DNA of 64,000 nucleotides from Bacteroidota bacterium (lineage in GTDB: Bacteria; Bacteroidota; Bacteroidia; Flavobacteriales_F; PHOS-HE28). The number at the start of each line of letters is the position of its first letter. Position 1 is the first letter of the stretch. The stretch is from NCBI GenBank assembly GCA_018267155.1, contig JAFDZE010000046.1:1-64000 (forward strand), read 5' to 3'. Positions 48,657 through 58,039 of the stretch are shown piece after piece. Under the pieces are notes generated by a model, which was not told where the DNA came from, made no database searches, and saw only the letters and a program-made list of their open reading frames with translations. A program made the position numbers and the translations under genes.

Positions 48657-50354
48657 ATGCCGAACCACATGATCCACATGCACACAACTGCCATCATGCA
48701 CCGCGAGAAACTCATTGACCGCCTGACACAATTCGCCATCTGGGTCTGCCTTGGTGTGGCCCTTCTGTTGACCCTGCTGATGGCCACCTCCTACCGCGCC
48801 GCAGCCCAATGGAGCACCGATCCGGCCAATCCCATGGTGGTGTGCAACGCGCCGGACCAGCAGCGTTCCATGCGGGCCATCGCCGATGCCGACAGCGGCT
48901 GGTACGTGTTCTGGAGCGATGCGCGCAACAACGCCGCCAAGGCCGACCTCTACGGTCAACACTTCGACAGCGATGGCAACGCCTTGTGGACCGCCAATGG
49001 TGAACTGTTGCTCAGCGATCCTGCACGGAGCATCAACATCCTGGAGCCGCTGCTCCTTCCGGATGGCTCGGTGATGATGGCCTATGGAACCCATGCGCAG
49101 ATCAACTTCATGGACACCATACGTGCCATGCGTTTCGATGTGGACGGATCCGCCTTGTGGCCTACATCCTCCATCCTGCTCACCGGCTTGGACTACCGGA
49201 CCATGGAGGTGGTGCCGAGCGACAGTTGCCTGTACCTGGTGGCCTACTGCGAAAGTTGTGGTGGTGGTGGCTACGGCTACCGGATGCAACGGGTGCGCAT
49301 GGATGGGACGGTGCAGTTCCCCACTCTCGGGCAACCCGCCTCGGGATACTGGGGGTCCTTTTCGATCCACCCCGATGACGTGGGTGGGGTCCTGTTCAAT
49401 GTCCGGTGCGGTAACGGCGCAGGTACTTGCTTGAAGGCGCAGCGCTTCGACACGTTGGGAACCGCGGTGTGGCAAGCCGATATCGACCTGGCCGATCCGG
49501 ACGGCCTCAGCTATGCCTTTACAACATCGCAGGATGGATCAGGTGCGGAAACGGCGGTGTGGGAAGTGAACGGCGACCTGCGTATGCGCCGCATTGACAC
49601 CACAGGCACATCGCTATGGTCGCCCGGCGTACTGCCCGCATGCGCGCTGCCCACCTATTCACAGGCCCTGCCCGCGATCCTGACCATGGGCACGGAGCTG
49701 TTCGTGGCGTGGCAGGACAATCGCCCGCCCGCGAACAATGTCGACCTGTACATACAGAAATTCGACCTGACCACCGGTACTCCGCTATGGACCGCCGATG
49801 GTGTGCCGACCATCCAGGAGAGCAGCTACATCCCCACCCCGCGCATCGTGGCCAGCGACAGCGGCGCGGTCATCGGCATCATGGACATGACCGGCCCGCA
49901 CAAGTTCTGCGCGCAACGCGTACACAACGATGGCAGTATGGCCTGGGCGGCCCCGGTCTCCTTCAGCACCGGACCGCAACCGTTCTACGATGATCGCACC
50001 GAACTCTCCGATGGTAGCGGTGGCGTGGTGGCCTTCTGGGAAACAGCGACCGGTGATCTCTATGGTGCGCGCATCTACCGGAACGGGTTGTTGTATGACG
50101 ACGTTGACGTGGCCGAGCACAGCAGCATCCACACGATCAAGGCCTATCCGAACCCGGCCACCGATCGGGTCACGTTGAGCGTGGGCAACGAGCGCGTGAT
50201 CCGGGCCGAGGTCGTCGATGCGACAGGGCGAATGCATCCGGTTGAATGCGATGGTGCGAGCCTCAACGTGCATGCATTGGCACCAGGCATCCACCATGTA
50301 CGACTGGTCTGCGCTTCAGGCCGTGTGTTGCGGTGCTCGTTCATCAAGTGGTGA
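48657..50354 (+). CDS. Secreted protein with T9SS type A sorting domain, function unknown
   Basis: 565 residues. A longer N-terminus with a hydrophobic stretch (FAIWVCLGVALLLTLLMATS) ends at AAAQ, acting as signal peptide; a later ATG at 48696 would give a more usual start. The body contains repeats of about 50 residues of the form QHFDSDGNALW, QRVRMDGTVQFP, QRFDTLGTAVWQ and QKFDLTTGTPLWTADG, likely forming a beta-propeller. The last 75 residues (IKAYPNPATDRVTL ... LAPGIHHVRLV) are a T9SS type A domain. No enzymatic residues recognised. Confidence 0.85.
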   Translation: MPNHMIHMHTTAIMHREKLIDRLTQFAIWVCLGVALLLTLLMATSYRAAAQWSTDPANPMVVCNAPDQQRSMRAIADADSGWYVFWSDARNNAAKADLYGQHFDSDGNALWTANGELLLSDPARSINILEPLLLPDGSVMMAYGTHAQINFMDTIRAMRFDVDGSALWPTSSILLTGLDYRTMEVVPSDSCLYLVAYCESCGGGGYGYRMQRVRMDGTVQFPTLGQPASGYWGSFSIHPDDVGGVLFNVRCGNGAGTCLKAQRFDTLGTAVWQADIDLADPDGLSYAFTTSQDGSGAETAVWEVNGDLRMRRIDTTGTSLWSPGVLPACALPTYSQALPAILTMGTELFVAWQDNRPPANNVDLYIQKFDLTTGTPLWTADGVPTIQESSYIPTPRIVASDSGAVIGIMDMTGPHKFCAQRVHNDGSMAWAAPVSFSTGPQPFYDDRTELSDGSGGVVAFWETATGDLYGARIYRNGLLYDDVDVAEHSSIHTIKAYPNPATDRVTLSVGNERVIRAEVVDATGRMHPVECDGASLNVHALAPGIHHVRLVCASGRVLRCSFIKW

Positions 50355-50629
50355 ACGACCGGTGGAACAGTGACTTGAGCCGATCGCCGCTCACCATCGT
50401 TCCAGCACGGGTGCAACAGGCCTCCGTCCGGGGCGACCTACCGCATCAAGGCCAGCTATCCGCACAACGGTCCGGTGGCCTTCAGATCGAAGGTCCGAGT
50501 TCGTGCGGTGCATGCGCCGCGCGGCGATCGACCCTCAACAGCGCATCCCTCGACCTCGCTCCGTAGGACGCCACGGCACGCCCGGCGAATTGCATTGCTT
50601 CAAACCGGTCGATCCCCGTAAGATCGCGC

Positions 50630-53368
50630 ATGCTTTCACCCAAGTCCATCCTCGGCATCGGCACTGCCGCACTGCTCTTCCCTACGTTGCTACACGCCCA
50701 AACCACCGCGCCGAACAGCCGATGGTGGACGGACATCAGCGACCGTCAAGTGTCCACGACCGGAGAGCGCCGGATCGTGCCCGACGTCTACCGGACTGTT
50801 CGCATCAACGGAACATCGCTGAACGCGCTACTCGAAGGTGCTCGTATCGGCACCGTCCCCGAGCTCGCCGCGAAGGCCGATCGTGTGATCGCGTTGCCGA
50901 CCCCGGACGGTGGCGTGTCGCGCTTCCGCTTCATGGAATGCCCCGTGATGCACCCCGATCTGCAGGCGCAATTGCCCATGATCCGCACCTACGCCGGTTT
51001 CGGTATCGACGAGCCGGGCGCCTCGGTCCGCTTCGATCGCACGCCGCACGGTTTCCATGCCATGGTGCTCACGACCCGGCGGGAGGCCTGGTTCATCGAC
51101 CCGTACGCATTCGGTAACACGACCGACCTGATCTGCTACCGAAAAGTCGACTTCCGCAAAAGCCTTCCTCCTGACTTCCATTACTGCGCCTTCGACGAAC
51201 TGACCGTACCGGAGAACATCGAGCGGCGCACACAGGAGTTGCTCCGATCACTCGATGGCGAGCGCACCGGCGACTGCCAGTTCCGCACATACCGCCTTGC
51301 CCTGGCCTGCACCGGAGAATACGCGAACTTCCACGGGGGCACGGTGCCTTTGGCCGCAGCCGCCATGGTGACCACGTTGAACCGCGTGAACCAGATGTTC
51401 GAGCGGGACGCCACGCTCACCCTGCAACTGATCCCCGACAACAACGACCTCATCTACCTCAACAGCAACACCGACCCGTACACCAACAACGATGGCGGCA
51501 CCATGCTGGACGAGAACATGAGCACGTGCAACAGCGTGATCGGCGAGGACAACTACGACATCGGCCATGTGTTCAGCACCGGTGGTGGCGGTGTGGCCTA
51601 CCTCGCCAGCGTGTGTTCGGACTACAAAGCGGGCGGCGTCACGGGTTCGAGTTCCCCGGTGGGCGACCCGTTCGACATCGACTACGTCGCGCATGAGATG
51701 GGCCACCAGTTCAACGGGAATCATACCCAGAACAACGACTGCAACCGCGAACCGGACGCCGCGGTGGAAGTGGGCAGCGGGATCACGATCCTGGGATACG
51801 CCGGTGTTTGCTCGCCCGACGTGGCCCCGCACAGCGATGCGATGTACGGTGGTTACACGCTGGGCGAGATGCACAGCTTCATCACGGGTTCCGGACATAC
51901 CTGCGATGCGGTAACCTCACCCGTGAACGCCCCGCCCACCGCCAACGCCGGAGTGGACCGTACGATCCCGCGCAGCACCCCGTTCATCCTCAGCGGCACA
52001 GGCACCGACGCGGATGTCGGCAATGTGCTCACTTACAGCTGGGAACAGATGAACAGCACCCCGGCCACGCAGCCTCCGATCGCCACCAGCACGGCCGGGC
52101 CGTGTTTCCGCCCCATGCTGCCCGACACGAGCAACAAACGTTTCCTGCCGAACCTGCCCGCCGTCATCGCCAACACCACGCCCACATGGGAGGTGCTGGC
52201 CTCGGTGGGGCGCACGTACAATTTCCGCCTCACCGTGCGCGACAACGCTCCCGGTGGTGGCTGCAACGCGCAGGACGACATGAAGGTGACCGTGAACGGA
52301 ACGGCCGGCCCTTTCCTGGTGACCGCTCCCAACACGGCCCTCACCTGGGCCGGCGGCAGCACACAGACGGTGACCTGGAACGTAGCTGGCACCGCATCGG
52401 CGCCGGTGAATTGTACGAACGTGGACATCCTGCTCAGCACGGACGGCGGCCTCACGTGGCCGATCATCCTGGCCAGCAGCACACCGAATGATGGCAGCCA
52501 CACCGTGATCCTGCCCGACCTGGCCACCACCACGGCACGCGTGATCGTGAAGGCCAGTGCCAACATCTTCTACGACATGAGCAATGCCAACTTCACGATC
52601 ACCTCGGCCGCACAAGCACAACTGAACCTGCGCCTCTGGCTGGAAGGTCCGTTCGATGGCAACACCCAGCTCATGCACGACAGTTTGCGGGCCAAGGGCC
52701 TGCTGCCGCTGACGGAACCGTACTCAGCGATGGGCTTCGCTAACGGTGGCGGCGGCGGTGGGGAGATCACCACGGCGGGTATGCTCGCCACCACCGGGAA
52801 CACCGCCATCGTGGACTGGGTCCGCGTGGAGCTCCGCTCACAAGCTGATCCGGGCACGCTTGTCGCCACGCGTCATGCGCTGTTGCGCCGCAACGGCGAA
52901 GTGGTCAGCGCCAGCGGCAACTCCGCGCTCACCTTCGGCGTGGCCACAGGGAACTACTACGTGGCGGTGATCCACCGCAACCACCTGGGCACCATGTCGC
53001 TGAATGCCGTGAACATGACCAACGGCACACCCACACTGGACCTTCGCAGCACGGCGACCGCCACCTACGGCACCGGTGCGCGGAAGATCGTTGGCAACAC
53101 CGCGATGCTCTGGGCCGGGAACGCCGTACGGTCCTCACCATCGCCTGAGCAACTCAAATATACCGGTGCCGGGAACGATCGCGACCCGATCCTGATCGCC
53201 GTGGGAAGCAACACGCCGAACAACACCTTGCCCAACGTGTATGATGCGCGTGATACCAACATGGATGGCCGGGTGAAATACACCGGCGGCGAGAACGACC
53301 GGGACCACATCCTGACCAACATCGGTAGCACCACGCCCAACAACGTGCGCACGCAGCAGACGCCCTGA
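50630..53368 (+). CDS. Secreted reprolysin-like zinc metalloprotease with tandem KYTG C-terminal module
   Basis: 912 residues. A signal peptide ends near LLHAQ (residue 24). A propeptide-like region precedes the M12B-like catalytic domain with HEMGHQFNGNHT (zinc His, catalytic Glu) near residue 362 and a Met-turn-like stretch afterwards. Then an Ig/PKD-like part (ANAGVDRTIPRSTPFILSGT) and repeated beta domains. The C-terminus has two related units, each with KYTG-G-(N/D)DRDPI/HIL and TPNN, the second preceded by DTNMDGRV, reminiscent of a dockerin/EF-hand loop. It lacks the usual type A domain, so this end may be another T9SS or surface-attachment signal. A TAAGATCG element precedes the ATG. 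Confidence 0.88.
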   Translation: MLSPKSILGIGTAALLFPTLLHAQTTAPNSRWWTDISDRQVSTTGERRIVPDVYRTVRINGTSLNALLEGARIGTVPELAAKADRVIALPTPDGGVSRFRFMECPVMHPDLQAQLPMIRTYAGFGIDEPGASVRFDRTPHGFHAMVLTTRREAWFIDPYAFGNTTDLICYRKVDFRKSLPPDFHYCAFDELTVPENIERRTQELLRSLDGERTGDCQFRTYRLALACTGEYANFHGGTVPLAAAAMVTTLNRVNQMFERDATLTLQLIPDNNDLIYLNSNTDPYTNNDGGTMLDENMSTCNSVIGEDNYDIGHVFSTGGGGVAYLASVCSDYKAGGVTGSSSPVGDPFDIDYVAHEMGHQFNGNHTQNNDCNREPDAAVEVGSGITILGYAGVCSPDVAPHSDAMYGGYTLGEMHSFITGSGHTCDAVTSPVNAPPTANAGVDRTIPRSTPFILSGTGTDADVGNVLTYSWEQMNSTPATQPPIATSTAGPCFRPMLPDTSNKRFLPNLPAVIANTTPTWEVLASVGRTYNFRLTVRDNAPGGGCNAQDDMKVTVNGTAGPFLVTAPNTALTWAGGSTQTVTWNVAGTASAPVNCTNVDILLSTDGGLTWPIILASSTPNDGSHTVILPDLATTTARVIVKASANIFYDMSNANFTITSAAQAQLNLRLWLEGPFDGNTQLMHDSLRAKGLLPLTEPYSAMGFANGGGGGGEITTAGMLATTGNTAIVDWVRVELRSQADPGTLVATRHALLRRNGEVVSASGNSALTFGVATGNYYVAVIHRNHLGTMSLNAVNMTNGTPTLDLRSTATATYGTGARKIVGNTAMLWAGNAVRSSPSPEQLKYTGAGNDRDPILIAVGSNTPNNTLPNVYDARDTNMDGRVKYTGGENDRDHILTNIGSTTPNNVRTQQTP

Positions 53369-53463
53369 TGCATGCGCAGGAGGGATCCAGCGCGGTGTTC
53401 ACCCACGGGTACCCGTCGGTCGTTGTGCCCGGCAGAAAGTTGTTCGATCCGATGTGACCCGGG

Positions 53464-53949
53464 CTACAGCAGGCCCTTCGCTGCGTTGAGCGCTGCCTCG
53501 TAATCGGGTTCGCTGCCCAGTTCCTTCGCGACCTCCAGATAGCGGACCACCCCCTCCTTGTCGATCACCCAGGTAATACGTCCATTCAGACCGAGCATAT
53601 TGCCTTCGCTGATCGCCGCACCCCAGACGCGCGCCATATCCTGATATCTGAAATCGCTACCGGTCTCCACGTTCGCGATGCCTTCCGCTGCGCAAAAACG
53701 TTTCAACGAATAATGCAGGTCCGCGGTCACAGCCAGCACCGTCGCACCGAGGTCCGTAGCGTGTTTATTGAAAGTGCGGGTTTCCAGCGCACAGGTACTC
53801 GTTTCCACGCTCGGGAAAGTCAGAAGTATGACCACTTGGCCACGATGGTCGCTCAGCGTGCCTTCGGTCTTGTCCTGTTTAACGTACCGCAAGGTCGGTG
53901 CGATGGTGCCCGGTTGAGGTAGTGGGCCGTGGAATTTCGGTTGAGGCAT
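53464..53949 (-). CDS. tpx: Thiol peroxidase (Tpx-like peroxiredoxin)
   Basis: 161 residues, normal Tpx length. Peroxidatic Cys in FPSVETSTCALETRTFN, where E. coli has PSIDTPVCAAS; resolving Cys in KRFCAAEGI. Reduces hydrogen and lipid peroxides with electrons from thioredoxin. It lies 62 nt downstream of purL on the same strand and converges on the reprolysin-like gene. Confidence 0.92.
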   Translation of the reverse strand: MPQPKFHGPLPQPGTIAPTLRYVKQDKTEGTLSDHRGQVVILLTFPSVETSTCALETRTFNKHATDLGATVLAVTADLHYSLKRFCAAEGIANVETGSDFRYQDMARVWGAAISEGNMLGLNGRITWVIDKEGVVRYLEVAKELGSEPDYEAALNAAKGLL

Positions 53950-54011
53950 GGTCTTGTCCGTGTTGGTCCGGTCTGCTTGGCCGGCACTGTTTTGATCCCG
54001 TAAATCGTATG

Positions 54012-56276
54012 TTATTGCTCGGCCATCGCACTGGGAATGGCCTCCTCGTACACGTCCTGCGCATCGTCGATGAAGCCGAAAGACTCGTCATCCACCACGA
54101 GTTTCCCTTTGGTGACATGGCCCAGCAGCATCACGGGCACGCGGCTCGTGGCCATCAGGTCGAGGAAGCCGGTCTCGCTGTCGGGGTGCAGCGCCACCAC
54201 CACGCGACCCTGTCCTTCCCCGAAGAGGAAGGCATCGGTCCTGATCTCGCTGTCGGTGACGATGTCGAAGCCCAGACTGCGCGGCATGGCCATCTCCACC
54301 AGGGTGGTCCACAACCCGCCGTCGCTCACGTCGTGCGCCGCGCTGATGAGACCCCGCTTGATGAGCGCGCGCACCACCACATGCACACGGTGTTCATCCT
54401 GCAGGTTGAAGTACGGTGCGGGCGAGCGCCGCACGTTGTGGTGCCGCACCAGGTATTCGCTGCAGGCGATGTCGTCGGTGACGGTACCGATCAGGTAGAT
54501 CAGGTTGCCTTTCTCGGCGAAGGCCAGCGTCATGCGCTTGTTGATGTCGTCCAGCGTGCCCACCATGCCGATCGTGGGCGTGGGGAACACGGCAAGATCG
54601 CCCTTGTCGGTGACGGTCTGGTTGTAGAAGCTGACGTTGCCACCGGTGACCGGGGTCTTGAACTCGCGGCAGGCCTCGCCCATGCCCTTGATCACATTGG
54701 CGAACTGCCAGTACACCTCGGGATCGTACGGGTTACCGAAATTCAGGCAGTTGGTCACCCCGCAGGGATCGCCGCCCGAACAAGCGATGTTGCGTGCGGC
54801 CTCGCTCACAGCGATCATCGCACCTATGTACGGGTCGGCATGCACGTAGCGGCCGTTGCAGTCCACCGTGACGGCCAGGGCCTTGTTGCCGCCGGCTTCC
54901 TTCAGCAGCACCAGGCCCGCATCGCTGGGGGCGTTGGTGCTCATGTTCAGCGTGCGCACCATGGTATCGTACTGCTCGCTCACCCAGCGCTTGCTGGCGA
55001 TGTTGGGGCTTGCCAGCAGGTCGTAGGCCACGGCGTTCAGGTCGTCGGGCTCGGGCACCTGGTCGGTGCGGAAGCCCTGGTTCTCCTTGAACGAAGCGGG
55101 CTCGCGCTCCTCGCGCACATATACCGGCGCGCCACCGCCCAGTACCAGGCTGTCGGCGGGCACTTCGGCCACCAGCTCGCCGTGCATGTAGTAGCGCAGG
55201 GTGTTCCCGTTCGTCACGGTGCCGATGTCCACGCAATGCAGATCCCACTTTTCGAAGATCCGTTGCACCTCCTGCTCACGGCCCTTCTTCACAACCACGA
55301 GCATGCGCTCCTGACTTTCGCTCAGCAGGATCTCCCACGCACGCATGCCCTCCTGGCGGGTGGGCACGCGGTCCAAGTGGATGTCCATGCCGCTCTCCCC
55401 TTTCGCGCTCATCTCGCTGGTGCTGCACGTGATGCCGGCCGCGCCCATGTCCTGCATCCCGATGATGGCGTCGGTCTGCGCGAGCTCAAGCGAGGCTTCG
55501 AGCAATAGCTTTTCCATGAAGGGATCGCCCACTTGCACGGCGGGCAGATCGTCCATGCTGGTGTCCGTCATGTCCTTGCTGGCGAAGCTGGCGCCGTGGA
55601 TGCCGTCCTTGCCGGTGGCGCTGCCCACGATGAAGACGGGATTGCCCGTGCCGTGGCTCGTTGCGCTGATCACCTTGTCGGTACGCACGATGCCCACGCT
55701 CATGGCGTTCACCAACGGATTGGTAGAATAGCACGGATCGAAACAGACCTCGCCGCCCAGCACGGGCACGCCGAACGCGTTGCCGTAGCTCCCGATGCCC
55801 TTCACCACGCCGCGCATGTGCCAGCGGGCACGCGCATCGGTGGTGATGTCGCCGAAGCGCAAACTGTTGAGCTGCGCGATGGGCCGCGCACCCATGGTGA
55901 AGATGTCGCGGTTGATGCCGCCCACGCCCGTGGCCGCACCCTGGAAGGGCTCGATGGCACTGGGGTGGTTGTGGCTCTCGATCTTGAAGGCGCACGCCCA
56001 GCCATCGCCGATGTCCACCAGGCCCGCGTTCTCCTGCCCGGCCTCGGCCAGCAGTTTGGGGCCGGTGCGCGGCAGGGTCTTCAGCAGGCGGATGGAGTTC
56101 TTGTACGAGCAGTGCTCACTCCACATCGCGCTGTAGATGCTCAACTCGGTGAAGTTGGGTACGCGACCCAGGTATTCCTGGATCTTCCCGTACTCCTCTT
56201 CGCGCAGGCCGAGTTTCTTGGCGGTCTCCAAGGAGGCAGGGGCCGTGTCGGGTTGGATGGTCTTGGTCGTTGACAT
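54012..56276 (-). CDS. purL: Phosphoribosylformylglycinamidine synthase subunit PurL
   Basis: 754 residues, the small (PurS/PurL/PurQ-type) form. Converts FGAR to FGAM in purine synthesis with ammonia from PurQ. Motifs: WSEHCSYKNS, FKIESHNHPSAIEPFQGAATGVGG, RDIFTMGARPIA, IIGMQDMGAAG, STSEMSAKGESG, GGNVSFYNQT and AHDVSDGGLWTTL. A TACTTTCG element is 6 nt before the ATG. No purS or purQ gene is nearby. Confidence 0.97.
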   Translation of the reverse strand: MSTTKTIQPDTAPASLETAKKLGLREEEYGKIQEYLGRVPNFTELSIYSAMWSEHCSYKNSIRLLKTLPRTGPKLLAEAGQENAGLVDIGDGWACAFKIESHNHPSAIEPFQGAATGVGGINRDIFTMGARPIAQLNSLRFGDITTDARARWHMRGVVKGIGSYGNAFGVPVLGGEVCFDPCYSTNPLVNAMSVGIVRTDKVISATSHGTGNPVFIVGSATGKDGIHGASFASKDMTDTSMDDLPAVQVGDPFMEKLLLEASLELAQTDAIIGMQDMGAAGITCSTSEMSAKGESGMDIHLDRVPTRQEGMRAWEILLSESQERMLVVVKKGREQEVQRIFEKWDLHCVDIGTVTNGNTLRYYMHGELVAEVPADSLVLGGGAPVYVREEREPASFKENQGFRTDQVPEPDDLNAVAYDLLASPNIASKRWVSEQYDTMVRTLNMSTNAPSDAGLVLLKEAGGNKALAVTVDCNGRYVHADPYIGAMIAVSEAARNIACSGGDPCGVTNCLNFGNPYDPEVYWQFANVIKGMGEACREFKTPVTGGNVSFYNQTVTDKGDLAVFPTPTIGMVGTLDDINKRMTLAFAEKGNLIYLIGTVTDDIACSEYLVRHHNVRRSPAPYFNLQDEHRVHVVVRALIKRGLISAAHDVSDGGLWTTLVEMAMPRSLGFDIVTDSEIRTDAFLFGEGQGRVVVALHPDSETGFLDLMATSRVPVMLLGHVTKGKLVVDDESFGFIDDAQDVYEEAIPSAMAEQ

Positions 56277-56630
56277 GCGGCGCGAAAGTAGCCCGAGCGA
56301 GGCGGTCAGGCGTGGTGGTCGTGCATCAGCAGGCGATCGTCATCAAAGAATGGGCAGGAGGCCGCAGCTCCCGGCCTTGTGAGGCTCACTCCTGGTCGCA
56401 AGTGTTCCACGCAGGTGGCCATGCGGAAGGGGAGCGGTTCCCTTGTGACCTTCCCTCTCATGAATGCCGCAAGTGGCCCCGCGTGTTCGGCGGGATCATG
56501 TCTATGGAGGGAACACGTGCGACATGGGGGGCAACCACCCTGTGCAGGGCTTCGCCCGGGTGTCCGAGCAGATCAGCGACCGAACGGGTGCAAGGGTCCG
56601 GAAGACCCCGCCCGGTACATTCGTCGGCTC
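56277..56630. other. Divergent intergenic region between purL and a membrane protein gene
   Basis: 354 nt. Holds the purL promoter element TACTTTCG (56290 to 56283, minus strand) and the TACATTCG (56616-56623) before the next gene. The frame of the downstream gene is open to 56379 but its residues there have no coding character. Nothing else recognised. Confidence 0.5.
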
Positions 56631-57947
56631 ATGACCGGACTTTTGCTCGCCCTTGCCTACGCGAGCCTCTTCCTTTACGCCATCCGGAAGGTGCCCTTCT
56701 TCAGTGCACCCGGCCTGCCGCGCCGATGGATCGGCGCCTTCCTCCTGCTGAAGATCGTTGCTGGAACGGCCCTGTGGTACGTGTACACCTACGTGCATAC
56801 CGACCGCGCCACCGCTGACATCTACCGCTTCTTCGATGATGGCAATATCATGTTCCGTGCCCTGCCCGAGCACCCGCTGGATTACCTGCGCATGATCACC
56901 GGCATCGGCAACGACCAGAAGCGCTTCGACGTGAACTACTACCAGGTGATGAACAACTGGTATCGCCAGTACGAGGGCAACCTGTACAACGACGCGCATA
57001 CCATGATCCGCTTCAATGCCTTCGTGCGCCTGTTCTCCTTCGGCCACTACCATGTGCACACGGTCTTCATCTGCTTCTTCTGTACCATCGGACTGGTAGC
57101 GCTCTACCGGGCCTTCGCCCCCCTGCTCCCCGGTCACGAGCGGGCCTGGTCGCTCACGCTCTTCGTTCTGCCCAGCGTACTCTTCTGGACCAGCGGCGTG
57201 CTGAAAGAGGCGTTGTTGATCTTCGGCCTGGGCCTCTTCCTGCTGGCCGTCCTTGAGCTGCTTCGTGGGCGGAAGCGCACGTGGCTGCTCGTGCTCCCGT
57301 CCACCATCGCGCTGCTGTTCTTCCTGAAGTTCTACGTGCTGCTCAGCCTTGTGCCCGCCCTGGGCGCGTATGCCTGGTGCGCGCGGACCGGAGCCCGCCA
57401 GCCCCTGTTGAAGTCCGGCATCGCGTTCACCACATTCCTTGTTCTCGGTCTGAACAGCGACCTATTCTATCCGAATTTCAGGATGCTCGAAGTGTTGTAC
57501 GTGAAGCAACGCGACTTCATCGGCATGGCCACCGCCGCGCATTCCGACAGCTTCGTGGACGTCACCCCGTTGGAGCCGAACCTCCGGAGCTTCATCAGCC
57601 AGGCACCGCACGCGCTGTACATGACCTTCCTCTCGCCCCTCACCGCATGGCGCACCGGGGTGCTGGGCACATTGAGCGCCGTGGAGAACCTGTGGCTCCT
57701 GATCCTTCCCCTGCTCGCCTTCCGCTGGCGCAGACCTCAGGCGCAGGTGGACAAGCCGTTGCTCTTCTTCTGCCTCGGCTTCTGCATCCTGCTGGCCCTG
57801 GTGATCGGCTGGACCACACCCGTGATCGGCGCGATCGTGCGGTACCGCGTCCCCCTCTTGCCCTTCCTGATCATGGCCTGCCTGTGCATCGCTGATCCTG
57901 CGCGCGTGCCATGGCCATCTTGGATGAGGATACCATCGGATCAGTAA
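56631..57947 (+). CDS. Polytopic membrane protein (glycan-polymerase or PMT-like)
   Basis: 438 residues with about ten hydrophobic segments and a long extracytoplasmic loop (RATADIYRFFDDGNIMFRALPEHPLDYLRMI). The motif WTSGVLKEALLIFGLGLFLLA is like the central helix of Bacteroidota proteins of unknown function near polysaccharide loci. No GT-C catalytic DE motif is convincing. Start ATG 56631 is 7 nt after TACATTCG. Confidence 0.7.
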   Translation: MTGLLLALAYASLFLYAIRKVPFFSAPGLPRRWIGAFLLLKIVAGTALWYVYTYVHTDRATADIYRFFDDGNIMFRALPEHPLDYLRMITGIGNDQKRFDVNYYQVMNNWYRQYEGNLYNDAHTMIRFNAFVRLFSFGHYHVHTVFICFFCTIGLVALYRAFAPLLPGHERAWSLTLFVLPSVLFWTSGVLKEALLIFGLGLFLLAVLELLRGRKRTWLLVLPSTIALLFFLKFYVLLSLVPALGAYAWCARTGARQPLLKSGIAFTTFLVLGLNSDLFYPNFRMLEVLYVKQRDFIGMATAAHSDSFVDVTPLEPNLRSFISQAPHALYMTFLSPLTAWRTGVLGTLSAVENLWLLILPLLAFRWRRPQAQVDKPLLFFCLGFCILLALVIGWTTPVIGAIVRYRVPLLPFLIMACLCIADPARVPWPSWMRIPSDQ

Positions 57948-58039
57948 CACCATCAAAAATACCACCCTTGGGAATGGAACGCACAGTGATCCGGAACATG
58001 GACGAACATGGGCGCATGCCCGCACGGAAAAGTGGGCTC

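Noticed and set aside
53404-53420. ACGGGTACCCGT palindrome after the reprolysin-like gene as terminator
   Set aside because: Only 6-bp arms with no loop and no T run; too weak to call.
53898-55508. Long plus-strand open frame over purL
   Set aside because: Antisense to purL, whose motifs are complete; no start signal or domain of its own.
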